Counted from the first letter of the stretch, positions 11,960 to 24,181 are shown. The stretch is DNA of 64,000 nucleotides from Branchiostoma floridae (GCF_000003815.2 NC_049983.1:16130403-16194402); one strand, 5' to 3'. Numbers and translations: made by a program. The notes: generated from the sequence alone by a model not told the origin.

Positions 11960-12276
11960 CATAAGGTGGGGGCACACCTGCGTATATATTTAAGTCCGTA
12001 TGAGGCGCGCATGGAAATATTTGCCTCCACCAGGCTTCACAGGTCGTTGGAAAAATAGTAGAAATTGGACAAACGTAAACAGTTAACATGTCAGACGAGT
12101 TAGCTGGGTCGCTAACCATACTTCTCAGTCAGCTAACTCATCTGGCATGTTATGTATCTATATTTGTCCACATTGTACTATTTTTCCCGCGACCTGTGGA
12201 GCCTGGTAGAGACTAAGAGCTTCAAACGCACCTCAAACGGACTTGAATATATACGCATGTGTGACCCCACCTTATG
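11960..12276. mobile_element. Fold-back MITE, about 317 bp
   Basis: The two halves are near-complete inverted copies. The left end CATAAGGTGGGGGCACAC is answered by GTGTGACCCCACCTTATG on the right, followed inward by TATATATTTAAGTCCG and CGGACTTGAATATATA. The loop is centred near 12115-12135 with AACATGTCAGACGAGTTAGCT against AGCTAACTCATCTGGCATGTT. No ORF is present. The CACAGGTCG / CGACCTGTGGAGCCTGG module resembles the ends of the short MITE at 21589-21699. Confidence 0.88.
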
Positions 12277-12384
12277 ACTCGTAATAGCTTCCTCAAAAAT
12301 TCAGTGGATACATTCCCACCTGTGAGATGGTGGCGCAAACCCGGTTCGATATTGGCGAGTAGACTGCTTTTTTTTTAAATCAAT

Positions 12385-12640
12385 TTGGATAGCACACGCT
12401 GCAACTAAATCATATCTGAACAATCAGAATACGATAGTGCTTCATTATAAGCCAAATAAAGTTACGCTGTGTACTTTTCAGGCGGAGTGGAGCTTGTAAC
12501 ACGTTTCGTTGAACGTGTCTTGAATGCTTTGAGTTCAACGTGGATTTGTTGTGGAACGAAGGCTCGATATTTGATAGGTTGGGGCGTAGGATAGAGACTC
12601 TGCTCCACTCCAACAAACTCATTTGCACACATAACATCTG
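12385..12640. repeat. Repeat copy a of a duplicated block
   Basis: This block matches 13275-13520 in the same orientation. Shared words include GGATAGCACACG, AATACGATAGTGCTTCATTATA, AAAGTTACGCTGTG, TTGAATGCTTTGAGTTCA and AAGGCTCGATATTTGATAGG. With the inverted pair 12845-12990 / 13540-13680 it shows a complex element broken by the assembly gap. Confidence 0.8.
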
Positions 12641-12844
12641 TAGGAACAACCTATTAATTAAATGTTGAAGTGCCTCCTAGCTAGTCTGTGTAACGCAAAC
12701 TCCACTGTCCAGGGCTGTAATTAGCCCTTCCCCGCCGGCGGATGTTGGGCGGGCTGCTATAAGTATCCAAACTACATGGCACAGAAGACTACACGAATCT
12801 GCAGTGCAAATGATTCTACAGACAAAGAGGCTGGTTTAGACACG

Positions 12845-12990
12845 CGTTTGGGGCCTGCATTGGTGCGTATCTCCTACTCGGTTCCTTTTTGGGCCTCGTT
12901 AATCTTTACATACATAAAAATACTGCAAGGACAATGCTGGGGTGACAGTAAAGAGGGAAGGGCCAAGTCGCTTGTCTGTCAAGTTCATGG
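12845..12990 (+). repeat. Inverted-repeat arm (partner 13540-13680)
   Basis: The stretch from GCATTGGTGCGTATCTCCTA through the GGTGACAGTAAAG and AAGGGCCAAGTCG words to CTTGTCTGTCAAG is present as its reverse complement at 13540-13680. The arms therefore bracket the gap and the direct-repeat copy at 13275-13520. Confidence 0.8.
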
Positions 12991-13160
12991 TGCATGGACG
13001 TGGGATTTACCTACTTCAAAACTTCAAAGTTAGGCGCACCTGGCTCAAACTTGAACAAGCTTTCCTCCAAGCAAAGGTTGGGTCAGGGGATAGTAGTGGT
13101 CTTAAGGGAGCGGTTGGGGTTAAACTCATCTTTTTTCTTCACAAGATGAATATGTATATA

Positions 13161-13260
13161 NNNNNNNNNNNNNNNNNNNNNNNNNNNNNNNNNNNNNNNN
13201 NNNNNNNNNNNNNNNNNNNNNNNNNNNNNNNNNNNNNNNNNNNNNNNNNNNNNNNNNNNN
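13161..13260. other. Assembly gap (100 N)
   Basis: Exactly 100 undetermined bases. The size is probably a placeholder. The gap lies inside the repeat complex of 12385-13680, so the local structure may be misassembled. Confidence 0.99.
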
Positions 13261-13274
13261 CTGCTTCTTGCTTT

Positions 13275-13520
13275 TTTCTATCAACTTGGATAGCACACGG
13301 TTGCAACTAAATCGTACCTGAACAGTTATAATACGATAGTGCTTCATTATAAACCATACAAAGTTACGCTGTGCACGATGAGGCGGAGTAGAGCTTGTAC
13401 ACGTTTCGCTGAACGTGCCTTGAATGCTTTGAGTTCAGGGGGGATTTGTTGTGGAACGAAGGCTCGATATTTGATAGGTTTGGGCGTAGGATAGAGACTC
13501 TGCTCCACTCATTTGCACAC
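13275..13520. repeat. Repeat copy b of the duplicated block
   Basis: This is the second copy of the block at 12385-12640, same orientation, about 88-90 percent alike by eye. It begins directly after the N gap. Confidence 0.8.
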
Positions 13521-14593
13521 ATAATAGGAGGTTCTTGACAGACAAACGACTTGGCCCTTCCCTTCTTGACTGTCACCCCGCCATTGTTCTTGCAGTATTT
13601 ATGTGTGTAAAGATTAACAAGACCCATAAAGGAACCTGAGTAGGAGATACGCACCAATGCCAGGCTCAAGTTGTTGAAAAGTTTGTCCCATGACATTACA
13701 ATATGCTTAAAGCAAGAGTTTATATATCGTTCTACTATACTTACTTATGATGATGATGACTATGCTTACTAGACTACGTGTACTAGTAGAGCGTATTTTT
13801 TGAAAGCCTCGTTAAGCCTAGGTCAGTGACAGCCCGCCGTACTTGCAATTTCGTGCTATCTACGTGCAAAAACGTGGGCAGATTTCGGGATCCCTAAGTG
13901 GCCTAAGTGGTAAGTACCGCCTACGTACGAAATGCCACGGAATCCAACGGATTTGTGAGCTCGCAGACACGCCGTAGCACGTTAAGTGCATGCAGAAATT
14001 CACCAGAACATTCAGAACGTTATCATTTTACATATAGATGATTTCTTTTTCAACGTAGCACGATACTCTGTTTTTCCACATCTATAGGTTTATGAATACA
14101 ACTGTTACTTATTTGATGTATTTTGACTGACTTCCCATTAAACAAGTCAAAAGATATTTCAAATTAGTTAGAATACAAGTACAAGATAAATTAAGTGCAG
14201 TGTTGTCACTGAATAAAAAAAAATGCTGTAAAATGTTTCGAAATTCACTGTTGATACTTGGTGCAAAATAGGCAAAACATAACCTTGATACTGTTGTTGG
14301 CATGGCGGGGGCAAATTGGGGGCACTGTGGGACACTGTGTGGTTATTTTGCCACTAGCATTATAATTTTTTAATTCTCAAAAACGCCAAAAAGATTTTTT
14401 TGCACATAGAAAGCGCACAGTTCCACGTATGGCAGGTTGTGCCCTTAGCTCTAGGAGAATTTCTGACATGGAACTGCACATTTGTTTTGCGCCTTTCTTT
14501 GTTCATTTTCATTCATACGTTTGTTTCGCGCGATCGTCGTTATCATACATTTCTATGACAGTCTTAAATGCCTCCATGCTCCGTTTCCCACTG

Positions 14594-14726
14594 TCAAATT
14601 GCATCTGCATAAAGTTTGGAATATGTCAGTCTGTACTGTACTTTATGAACGTTTTGAAAGACAATGTCTAGATATGCAATAAGCAATATTGGAGAAAGGA
14701 CGCTCCCCTGTGTAACACCACTTTTG
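14594..14726 (-). pseudogene. Reverse-transcriptase relic of a non-LTR retrotransposon
   Basis: One open stretch of the minus strand reads KSGVTQGSVLSPILL and, in the same frame about 30 codons later, LYADAI followed by a TGA (14594-14596). QGSVLSP is the RT block that precedes the catalytic box, and YADA stands where active enzymes have YADD. The fragment is short, the catalytic pair has lost one aspartate, and no other ORF2 part is intact around it. It is a dead LINE fragment of the CR1/Rex/Jockey-like type (class inferred). Confidence 0.75.
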
Positions 14727-15779
14727 ACATTTTAAAGAAAAATTGTTGTGAAGATATCCAGTCATGGCGGGGCAGGTGCCAGGTTCTTACATATGCGCCT
14801 TGGATTGATTCCAACAGTCTTTCTTTGATGTCATAGTTTGTGCTGACTGCTCCGAATGTTCCAGAAGTTTTTGCAGGTGTTTCGCATACCGACTGTACTG
14901 GTTTAAAAAAGCAAGATTAACGGTTATTATGTTCCATTGTTGTTAAGTAGACGGTGAAGTTTAGATAGTGACTGACGTTACGGCTGATAAATTTTTCTAG
15001 AATACGTGTTCGCGCAAGGTACCTTCGGAATGATGTAATCTGTCCGCAGAGCCTCCCCGAAATTATACCCCACGTCGCTTTCGCCACCAATCATAGGAGA
15101 GCGTTGCTTGAATATGCCATACCTACTGCCCTTAAAAGGCATCTAGTAGATGGTGGGCAGGACATTTGCATACGTACTGCTATAAATTTGATAGACTCGC
15201 CTCTGTACACCAGAGCGCGCCGGTCCGGGGAAGAAAGCGACATCCCACACAACCCTTCACCTCGCACAGACAGCAGTAAAACTGTAAGTTCCGTCCATAC
15301 TTCTCTTTTGATTTGTGGTACAGCTGACACAAAGTCTGGAATAATTCTCTACCAAAGGTGAAGAAATCGGCCCTAGCTTATTGACTTCATTCCGTTTCCT
15401 GACAATAACATAGAGGTTATGTACGAGTGTCAGACCATTTTCGGTGAGCTTTTGTCTGTTTAACTTTTGACAAGTAAGTCTCGGGCGCAGTTTTTGTTTC
15501 GTCGGAACTAATCTCAGTCTTTCTTGGTGACATTCTCCCCGTTGTATTGCCCCATACCTAGCGCAAATTTGGTGCCAAATGGCGATCTTTTGCGGGCAAA
15601 CGTCAAAATCGATTCAGAATGTGTGTTTTTTTAAACCTTTCGGCGTAGTAAACTGCCACTGTGGTGACTTCTGTTTTGGAAAAAAAATGACTCCTCTTGG
15701 TGGCAGTTGTGCAGATGTTGGCTTCCATGGCGCATCATATCCGTGTGATTTTTTTGCGCACGTTTGGCGGATTAGCCAA

Positions 15780-15905
15780 AAAGACTCAGTCGGCGTCACT
15801 GTACCGTCCTGGTGGGAATGGTTTCCCAGGGCACAACGTCGGGGCATGGTACGTATCGTACCTGGGACCCATTGGTTCTGAGCCCAACGTTCTACCACTC
15901 TGAAG
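15780..15905 (-). mobile_element. tRNA-derived SINE, head region
   Basis: Read on the minus strand, AGAGTGGTAGAACGTTGGGC looks like an A box and GGGTCCCAGGTACGA a B box, separated as in a tRNA. They are followed by TGTGCCCTGGGAAA. The wording CGGCTCAGAACCAA-TGGTCCC is shared with the SINE at 45863-46060. It is not called a tRNA gene because the acceptor stem does not pair and a SINE body follows. Confidence 0.6.
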
Positions 15906-16951
15906 TTAAACAAAATGATGGCTTATTCAGTCGCTGAAAAACTTAAAGTTGTTCGTATAAGGTTCCGAGTAGACAAACGAGGCTTTTTCAAATACATTGT
16001 ACAAACAAATTCAATGCAGTCTTAATACATCGGTCCTTATCCTTCCAAGCCTAACTCAAAAAAGTTCGGAAACTTCATTTCGTCGCTTCGGTGCTACTTT
16101 CATTAATTGCGCTGACTCAAAAGTAAGGTTCTATCCCCAAATCAATATATATCAAACATACACCAACTCTTTTCAGCCACATTTTTGTACCTAATATCAT
16201 ATCTCAGCGTATCACTAGCGATATGAACTCAAACCTGGACCGCCGAAACCCTTTCGTCACTTTTTTACCGTGCAATTCCAAATGAAAGCTTACTAGTATC
16301 ATGTTGTAATCAGGAGACCCTGCGTCGTGTGATGTTCTTTTTTTGTGTAGTATTTGTGTACTTGTGCATTCACATAGTGATTCGTGAGTTTTTCATGAAG
16401 TTCGTACGAATTTCATAAAACCCATGTAACTGTTTAACACCCCTGGTAAAATCAGCTATCACCGAGCATCTTGCGATGTTCGAAATGTTTCCAATATCGT
16501 GTTATTTACCGTGGCTCTTGTGGATAGTCGCCTAGCCACTTTTGCGCTTCCTTCACCCACTTTGTGCTTCTTTAACTGACCGAATGTGGATTTAAGGCCC
16601 AGTTCATACATAGTTTTACGCGACAGACATCGGGCGAAGTTGTCGGGACAGCGTGGATTGCGTGATATATTTTGATCAACTTTGTTTCTAGGTAAATTCT
16701 AATTCCAAAGATGCAGTCAATTAATTTCGTTGTACTTGTTAAAATCATGAAAAATCTTTGTTAGCCAGATTTCCCCCTTAGCTGGAAATAGGATCCATGC
16801 TATTTCGGGGAAAAATTTCCGATTTCATTGGTTTTCCGCTCCAGCAGCCTGTTGTTCTTCCCTCTGATCCAGTAGTCATCCCTGCTATTCCTGCGCAGCA
16901 CAGCCAGGGCCTGCTCCCATGTGAAAGTTAGGTACAGGTGTACCTAGCTTT

Positions 16952-17049
16952 TAGCCTGGAATCCAGCCTTGTTAGCTTTGTTCCGCAAGTGTTGGCGAGT
17001 AGCGACCTTCGGGAGCGGAACAAAGCTAACAAGGCTGGGCTCCAGGCTA
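16952..17049. mobile_element. 98-bp MITE with 9-bp target duplication
   Basis: The left end TAGCCTGGAATCCAGCCTTG and the inverted right end CAAGGCTGGGCTCCAGGCTA border the element. The arms continue inward as TTAGCTTTGTTCCGC and GCGGAACAAAGCTAA. It is flanked on both sides by CCTAGCTTT (16943-16951 and 17050-17058). A 9-bp duplication with TA..TA ends suggests a Mutator-like origin (inference). Confidence 0.88.
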
Positions 17050-17057
17050 CCTAGCTT

Positions 17058-17507
17058 TCAGCTCCCCGCTGTCAGTTGTCGCCATGTCGCCATGTGTAAC
17101 CCCATTTTCTGGATCCCAGATCCTTCTCCAGCTCCTCGGTGGATCTCTTTTGGCATATTTTCCATGTAAGCCATCAAGAAATTGCGGGCAAATGCAGCCG
17201 GGTAGCCTTTCAGCCTTTCAGTCTGTCTGTCTGTGTGATTAAACAGAATTACGATGTACTGTATCACGGCACAAGAGGCACTTTGACACTTTGTAACATA
17301 ACTTTGTGAACCCCTGACAAGTGCGCTGTTGTTCAAGCCCCGATCCGTGGCAGTTACAGCCGGAGTACTGTGGTCACATTCCTGACACGAACGTTTGTTA
17401 CCATTATCAGCGCAGATCATGATCAGCACAGAGGTAGCATGCACAGGCATATCTGTTGGATCTGGACATTCAAAACAAGGCAAGAAGCCAAGTTCAAGTT
17501 CACGCAT
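17058..17507 (-). CDS. Unrecognised open frame, 149 codons
   Basis: The frame runs from the ATG at 17507. The first third carries several cysteines (FECPDP, CADNGNKRSCQECDH, CQSASCAV), which would fit a small secreted or disulphide-rich domain, but I recognise no family. A possible acceptor (TGTCCAG) lies inside it. The C-terminal third is low in features. No neighbouring exon supports it, so it may be spurious. Confidence 0.2.
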   Translation of the reverse strand: MRELELGFLPCFECPDPTDMPVHATSVLIMICADNGNKRSCQECDHSTPAVTATDRGLNNSALVRGSQSYVTKCQSASCAVIQYIVILFNHTDRQTERLKGYPAAFARNFLMAYMENMPKEIHRGAGEGSGIQKMGLHMATWRQLTAGS

Positions 17508-18756
17508 GGTATCTCATAGCAAATTAAGACGACATTAACCTTTTAAATAGCTGCTAATTCATTATCAATATCATAAATGTAACTAGAAGAATGATGAATA
17601 AACTGTTAGAATTGAATCAGAAGGAGAACTGATGTAAATGTGTTGCTATCGCGAGGTGAAACTCGACACCCCATGGCAGGATAGTGGCCATGCTCCGCCA
17701 TTTGCATATATATTAGGAGAGTCTTCATAAACAAGGTATTTGCCCTTCCCTTACCGTCACCCCAATATGGTCCGTACCCTTCTAATTTATGCAAGCATTG
17801 CTTCTCGGATTTTTTTTTTTCAGAAAAAAATTGGACAGACAGGTCGAAACAAACATAAAGGTATTTTTTCAAAAGATATACGGCTTAAATAACACAGCCT
17901 GAAGGGGTTTAATGGCACGTTTTATACAGCGAACCCTTCCTTTGATTTGTTACTAATAGTCTGAGTAAAAGGCATTGTTTTTAGACTGACATTATGTGTA
18001 TGTGGCTCTGAATGATAATATTTACAGGTTTGTGATAGCAAAACCTGTATTATTTTTGCTCAGGACTTCTTTGAAAATGAAATAAAATGGCCATGCAAAT
18101 CCGAGAGGCAACAAATAAAATTGATCTGGTCTTACAAAACACAAAGGAGACCGAGCGGGAGGTAAACTCCGCGGAATGCAGGTGGCAAGTGTTTACTATT
18201 TTGTCCCATGACATTGCCGTTGCAGTTACAGCCGATGCACAAATAAATATTCATGGCGTGACTGCAGCTGTTTGTTTAACAGAGCATTACCAGTGCGTAA
18301 ATTTTCAATCTTTCAGTCTGTGTATATAAAACATACCTGTTGTCAGTTGTGCCAGTTTAGACCCGCGAACATACATAAATTCTCAGGCGAACAAACATAG
18401 ATTTTCAGTATCTTTGTGTATATAAAACAGACCAGTTGTGTTGTTTCATATTACACAATTTTTGTCGATGTCATGGGACAAGTATTTGACATAATGGGAA
18501 ACACCAACTTGGAAACTATTTATATGCCATGTTGTGAGTCGATCCTCTTCAAGCCGACCACCTGTCCAAAACGGTCCGGTCCCCTTGGTGACCGTCTTGA
18601 GCAGGTTTGACTGTAGTAAATAAAATAAAAGGGTGAACTTGACGGGAAAACGAAGCACAGTACGGGCTTTTCTTTGCCCGTTTTGAGCGAACCACACATA
18701 AAACAACCAATCTCCAATCAGATGTTGGGGCAGGCTAACGGAAGCCGGTATGCCAG

Positions 18757-19135
18757 GGGCGTTGATTTGATTTGATTTATTTATTTCAGCACATATACAA
18801 CAATCAAAAACAAATGATAAAGAATGAAAAGAAAAAAAATGTAGGGGGTGGGTGGTGGACAGAAGCCTGTGCAGCTCAACCTCACAAACTAGGTATTAAT
18901 GAAAAATAATGTACATAATGTAAATAATACTGAAACATAATATAAATAAATCAAAGATGAAATTAATTGAAACTACACCAAGAACACCATAAGGCTGTAA
19001 ATGATCAAAAGTAAACATGATTTACAGATCATAAAGAGATAAGTCGAAATCATAGAATTATCTGTTAGCAAATACCAAAGGAAATACAGAAAATCAAAGC
19101 AAGGGAAACAAGAAAAATTAAGCGTTGTTTAACTC
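18757..19135 (-). mobile_element. LINE 3' end fragment in reverse orientation
   Basis: The left border is TTGATTTGATTTGATTTATT, the reverse of an AAAT-type tail. It is followed by A-rich sequence, a purine-rich GTAGGGGGTGGGTGG patch and no open frame. It separates two blocks that are both conserved upstream of gene B (about 34985-35040 and 35465-35666), so it is an insertion specific to the gene A side. Confidence 0.6.
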
Positions 19136-19346
19136 ATTCCGGGTTTGGCACGAAAGGGTCACGCCGGAGTAGTCCCAGGACGGAACCCTGTGGTACACCT
19201 GCTGCAGACACTTCCATTCTCGTGTTACAATTTTGATGACCATTCACTTATAATCTTCGAAGTGGTAGGTGATCAAAGTTCTAATGTTGGGTTTTCTTCT
19301 CCTAATATAGCAATTTGCAGTTTGTCGTATACGGAACGGACAGAAG
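19136..19346 (+). promoter_or_regulatory. Conserved upstream block of lectin gene A (5' UTR/promoter)
   Basis: This block aligns with 35465-35666 upstream of gene B. Shared words are CCCTGTGGTACACCTGCT, ACTTCCATTCT, TTTTGATGACC, ATATAGCA and ACGGAACGGACAGAAG directly before the ATG. I see no perfect TATA box. Conservation between the two paralogues marks it as the likely core promoter and leader. Confidence 0.5.
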
Positions 19347-22300
19347 ATGACTCCTCACTTTGCGCTTGTCCTGTCTCTGACAATCCTGGCTTGGGGCGTC
19401 CACTCAGGTATGATCCCGTCATACGAGAGAAGCACAACGTTAACTGGAAGTAATAATGACCTTTCATCTTTGCCGTCACGTCAATATTATCACAATGTGC
19501 AAGTGTTGTATCTTACATTGTATCCTACCATGATATGAAGATAATCTCTTGCAGAATGGTATCCAAACTACGATGAAGTTATTAATTTGGGCATATTTCT
19601 CAATTTGTTTCAAAGTCGCATTCCTTTCATGATTTCTTTCAGAATGTAATCATAATGTTGACTAACTTTCTCACAGGTTTGAATGCCAAACTTTAAGCTG
19701 ATGGACATGTTTATAGAAAAAAATAATATTCGCTTCTGCATGATTTACATTTGTCACACATGTGTAAAGCTATTGTTAATCGACTTTCTCCCAGAGCCCA
19801 TGTCTCCAGACGACCAACAGGCCAGCGAACTGCCGGCAGACGAAGATGAGCCATTATCCAACCTTCAGGAAGCGAAGATGCTCTTGAGAGAACTGGAAGG
19901 TACCGATGTTTCCTCTTCCAGTTCCTGTAAGCAGATATGCTACATCTGTAAGAAAGGAGTAGAAGCACACAGAAACAACATCCAAATTGAATATTCGGTC
20001 ATTTTTTTGTGGTCAATCCTACTTTCAATTGATCTACTTTATTGCAGTGTATAATGTGTTCTAGTGAGCTTATGTAGCGGCTTAACTAAAACTTGGGAGA
20101 TATAAATGGATTCAATGGAACATGGGTGACATATGCCGTTTCCGTGTTATGTTTCATTTAATGTCAGAACTTTAACATAACTGAATCCAATAATTTGGAG
20201 GCAATATAGCTTTGGAATTGCGCTGCACTAAAGAACGTCAAAGTGTTCTGTGTTAAGCCGCTTGGTATCATGTATCACAGAATTGGCCGGCGAAGAAAGG
20301 ATGACCGAAAACAACGATGACTTGTCTGTACTTACCGAGAAAAGAACTTATGCTTTGCACGGTGAGTGTTATTAATATCGTTATGACATTGTGCGCAAAA
20401 TTTCCATCCACGACCTCATATACTGTAAATGCATTTAACTTCGCGGTGATTTAATTTAGCGGTAGCGGGAAAAGGACTGTTCGCGGTGGTTTTAGGTTCG
20501 CGGTAGCACCATGCACTGTTACTGCCATGGAAAAATATTCGCGGTGGTTTTAAGTTCGCGAAAACCGCGACCATAGAACCACCGCGAAAATTTCTGCAGT
20601 TACAGCCTTTATTTGCAATTTATTGTTGAGCATCTATTGATGATGGTGTGCGTCTTCAGTCTTGGCAAAATAACTAATTGGCATACATTTGTTTTTTTAT
20701 TCGAACATTTTTACAGACCCAAACGTTGCAGCTGGAAGACCTGCATATCAGTCGAGCACGGGCTATGGAGGTAGCCCAGGCCGCGCTGTAGACGGGGGGA
20801 GGAGCTCTCACTGGGGACACAACTCCTGCACCCACACACACGCCGAAACCAACCCGTGGTGGTACGTTGACTTGGGAAAGGCAGTCACGGTTGACCACGT
20901 GGCTATCGTCAACAGGCAGGACTGCTGCGCCGACAGGATCACCCCGCTTGACGTCCATGTTGGGTACAGCACTGAGGTGGCGAGGAACGCGAGGTGTTTG
21001 TTTGTTTATTTATTTGCACAAAATACATGAAACAATACAGAAAAGAATACATAAAAACGCTACAGGTGCAGGAGGAGGGGAAAACCGTCAACGGCTTATA
21101 CTATGCCCTCATCCTCTACACTAAACAATATATATAATAGTCAATAATTAACAAAAAGTAACACATGGGATATGATAATAATTTAAAAGAATAATCAAAT
21201 AATATTTGAAAAATAATTTGAGATAAGATAATAACTGAGACTACTATGAGGGACTAGGGTGGTTTATGAGATGGGTTTTCAGGGCACTTTTAACCGTAAG
21301 AGAAGAAGAAGTTTTTTGTATATTTTTCTGAGGTGTGGGGATCATCACCAGTTTCCGAACGGGCAGAAAGAGCTGACTGTCGGCTGTGGTGGGAAGCGGG
21401 GCAGGTACGTGGGGATCAGGCTGCCGGGCAACCAGAGAATCCTGACGTTGTGTGAAGTGGAGGTGTATGCAGGTAAGATTCAATTATTCTCTACATAGAG
21501 ATGTGGTAGAATAATCAGGATTCGGACTTATCCTTACGACTTTCATAGATTGCCCAGAGACTGTAACAAGCTACACCTGGGGGTTGCTTAGTCTCTACCA
21601 GACTCCATAGGTCGGCTGTACTTCTCTGGTCGGCTTACTCCTCTATTTGTTCAATTTCTACGTTTTTTTCCAGCGACCTATGGAGTCTGGCAGAGACTAG
21701 GGGTTGCTAGCAAAGAAGCACACAGCACGACTTCCATTTTGTTTCCCCCTCCTCCCCACAGCTACCAGTGACGTCACAGCCCTGTCTGCTTCAGACTTTC
21801 CTCGATACACCTTCCCAACGGTGAACCACAGCGAATCCATTGACAGCAGACCCACTCGATGCCAGTCTGTTGTGTAGAAACTGTCCTATAGCTTGTTTTA
21901 CACGTTATATCGATGATCATCTCCGTCTTCATCAATTTGTTTTGCTTCCTTCCAGCTCCAAACCGAGCCCTGGGACAGCCTGCCGTCCAGTCAAGTGTTG
22001 GATGGAGTGGATTTTCTACCCGAGCGGTGGACGGCTGCCGCGACCCCAACTACGGCCAGCAGTGCTGTACCCACACCCAGGCCCAGACCAATCCCTACTG
22101 GTCCGTGGATCTGGGTTCCCAAAAACGAGTGCAATGGGTGGTCATCACCAACCGCAGGGACTGCTGCCGTGGGCGACTCAACCCCTTCACCATCCACATC
22201 GGGAACTCCGCTAACGTCGCGAGCAACCCACGCTGCGGCGGCCATCACACCATCCCCGCCGGCAAGGACAAGGATGCCATCAACTGTAACGGGATGAGGG

Positions 22301-24150
22301 GACGATATGTGGGGATCCGACTGCCAGGCCACGGCCGTATGCTGACACTGTGCGAGGTCGAAGTCTATGAAGGTATGACGACAAAATCCAAGTTTTGCCT
22401 TTAAGTTAGCTTTTCAGGTATTCGCAACTTTATTTTATTACTACACATCGCAAAGCTGTTCAAGCTAGCGGAAAATTCAAGTTTGCTCATAATGTGCGCG
22501 GACGCGTGTTTTACAAGCAAATGCACGTACTTACACGCTGTGCGTAGTGCCATACAGCAACTCCTAGCTATAGATATGAAGGAAATGCAGGATATTTGAC
22601 AACCAAACAGAATCAGTGAGCCGAGAAGACGATGCTTGTCCTTGCTTTAGGCTACGGCCCCAATTGCACCGGTGTCGGTCACGGGTGTAGCTCTGACCGG
22701 GCTCCGAGGCCACAAATTGTCCCGGTGGCCTGCCGGATACCGGGTGGCACCCCTCGGTGTTACCTACGGATAGGTCCCAGCGTTTATTTGTTTACCGGGT
22801 TACGGGATGATTTTAAGTCCGACTTTAAAATCAGCCCGGGGCCCGGGCGTACTCAAATGTATTCCTGGAGCCACAGGGTATCTATCCCACGGTGCCACGT
22901 AGGGATCTCACCCGAAAGTACAAAAAAGCAGCCCGTGAGCTGCCTGGTAGAGCCCCCTTTTCCAGCTTTTTGTTGTTGTTGCAGGTAGTGGATACAAGAA
23001 GAGGACATCTGACGTACGAGGCATTGAGGGTCAGGGCTGTGGAGAACATGAGGTTAGACTCTTCCCGCCATATTCCTTTGTCAAAAGACGAGATTAGTAC
23101 TGTTTCGATAACATATGATCAATTTCATTGAATGGCATACACTTATACTAGCACCAATACTCAAAACGCAATTACAAGGAATGGCCCTGGATAAGGCTTA
23201 GCTCCCATTTCCGAAACGGCGTCCTGCCGGGATGTTTGCGGAAACGGAAAATAAAAGTGTTTACTAAGGAACATACACAAAGTATGCTCCTGACTATTTT
23301 TTTTACGTTCTGTGTGTTTTGTTATCTTTTTTTTTTCATTTCCAAAAGCTACCCGGCCGGTCCCGTGTTGGGATTTGGGACCTAGGCCTAAGGCAGCTTA
23401 AAGGAATCCTAAACTAAGGCCGGGAGTGTTACTTTCCAATAAATTATACTTCAATGAATACATAAACACTGATATATATAGACTCTTCCCACCATATTCC
23501 TTTGGAACTAAATGTCAAAAGACGAGATTAGCAGTGTTTCGATAACAAATGATCAATTTCTTTTAATGGCATACACTTATACTAAGTACTGACACTCAAA
23601 GCGCAATAAGAAGTGATGACCCTGACTAAGACAGCTTAGTATTGATGTATATATGTCAGGGTAGAGACAGCGATCTAGTAGAATCGGCAGTAAAGATCCC
23701 GATCGGAGTTTTTGCCGACAGAATCGCCGATTCTACCAGATCGCAGTCTCTACCCTGACATATGTCTATAGGAAGGAGACGTCTGGCTATCTGATGAGGA
23801 TAAACACAACTGCATCTGTGACCTGAACGAAGCGGTGTGCACCAAGGTGGACTGTGGGGAGGATGGGGAGGACCAGGAGCCTACCAAGGACGAAGACGGA
23901 ATGTGGTCCTGCCCCGAGATTCCAGATGCCACGAGTGAGGAGGAACTGGGTAATGTGTCACCTCTAAACCTGCCATATATTCCAAACCTGCAAGGTGTCA
24001 CTGCTGCAGTGTCAGTCTATCTATCTATCTGGATATCTATCTCTGCCATAATCTATCTCTATCTATCTATATACCGGCATCTATCTAGTATCTCTCTGCT
24101 TTTATCCCTCTCTGTCTATCTGTCTATCTATCTATCTATCTACCTATCTA

Positions 24151-24181
<31 letters not shown>

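Noticed and set aside
20689-21030. Gene A first F-type exon as a simple truncated pseudogene
   Set aside because: Truncation at the LINE insert is possible, but the downstream half is fully open, the restored exon has exactly the paralogue's length, and all other exons are in frame; a spliced insert explains this better. It is kept as the alternative.
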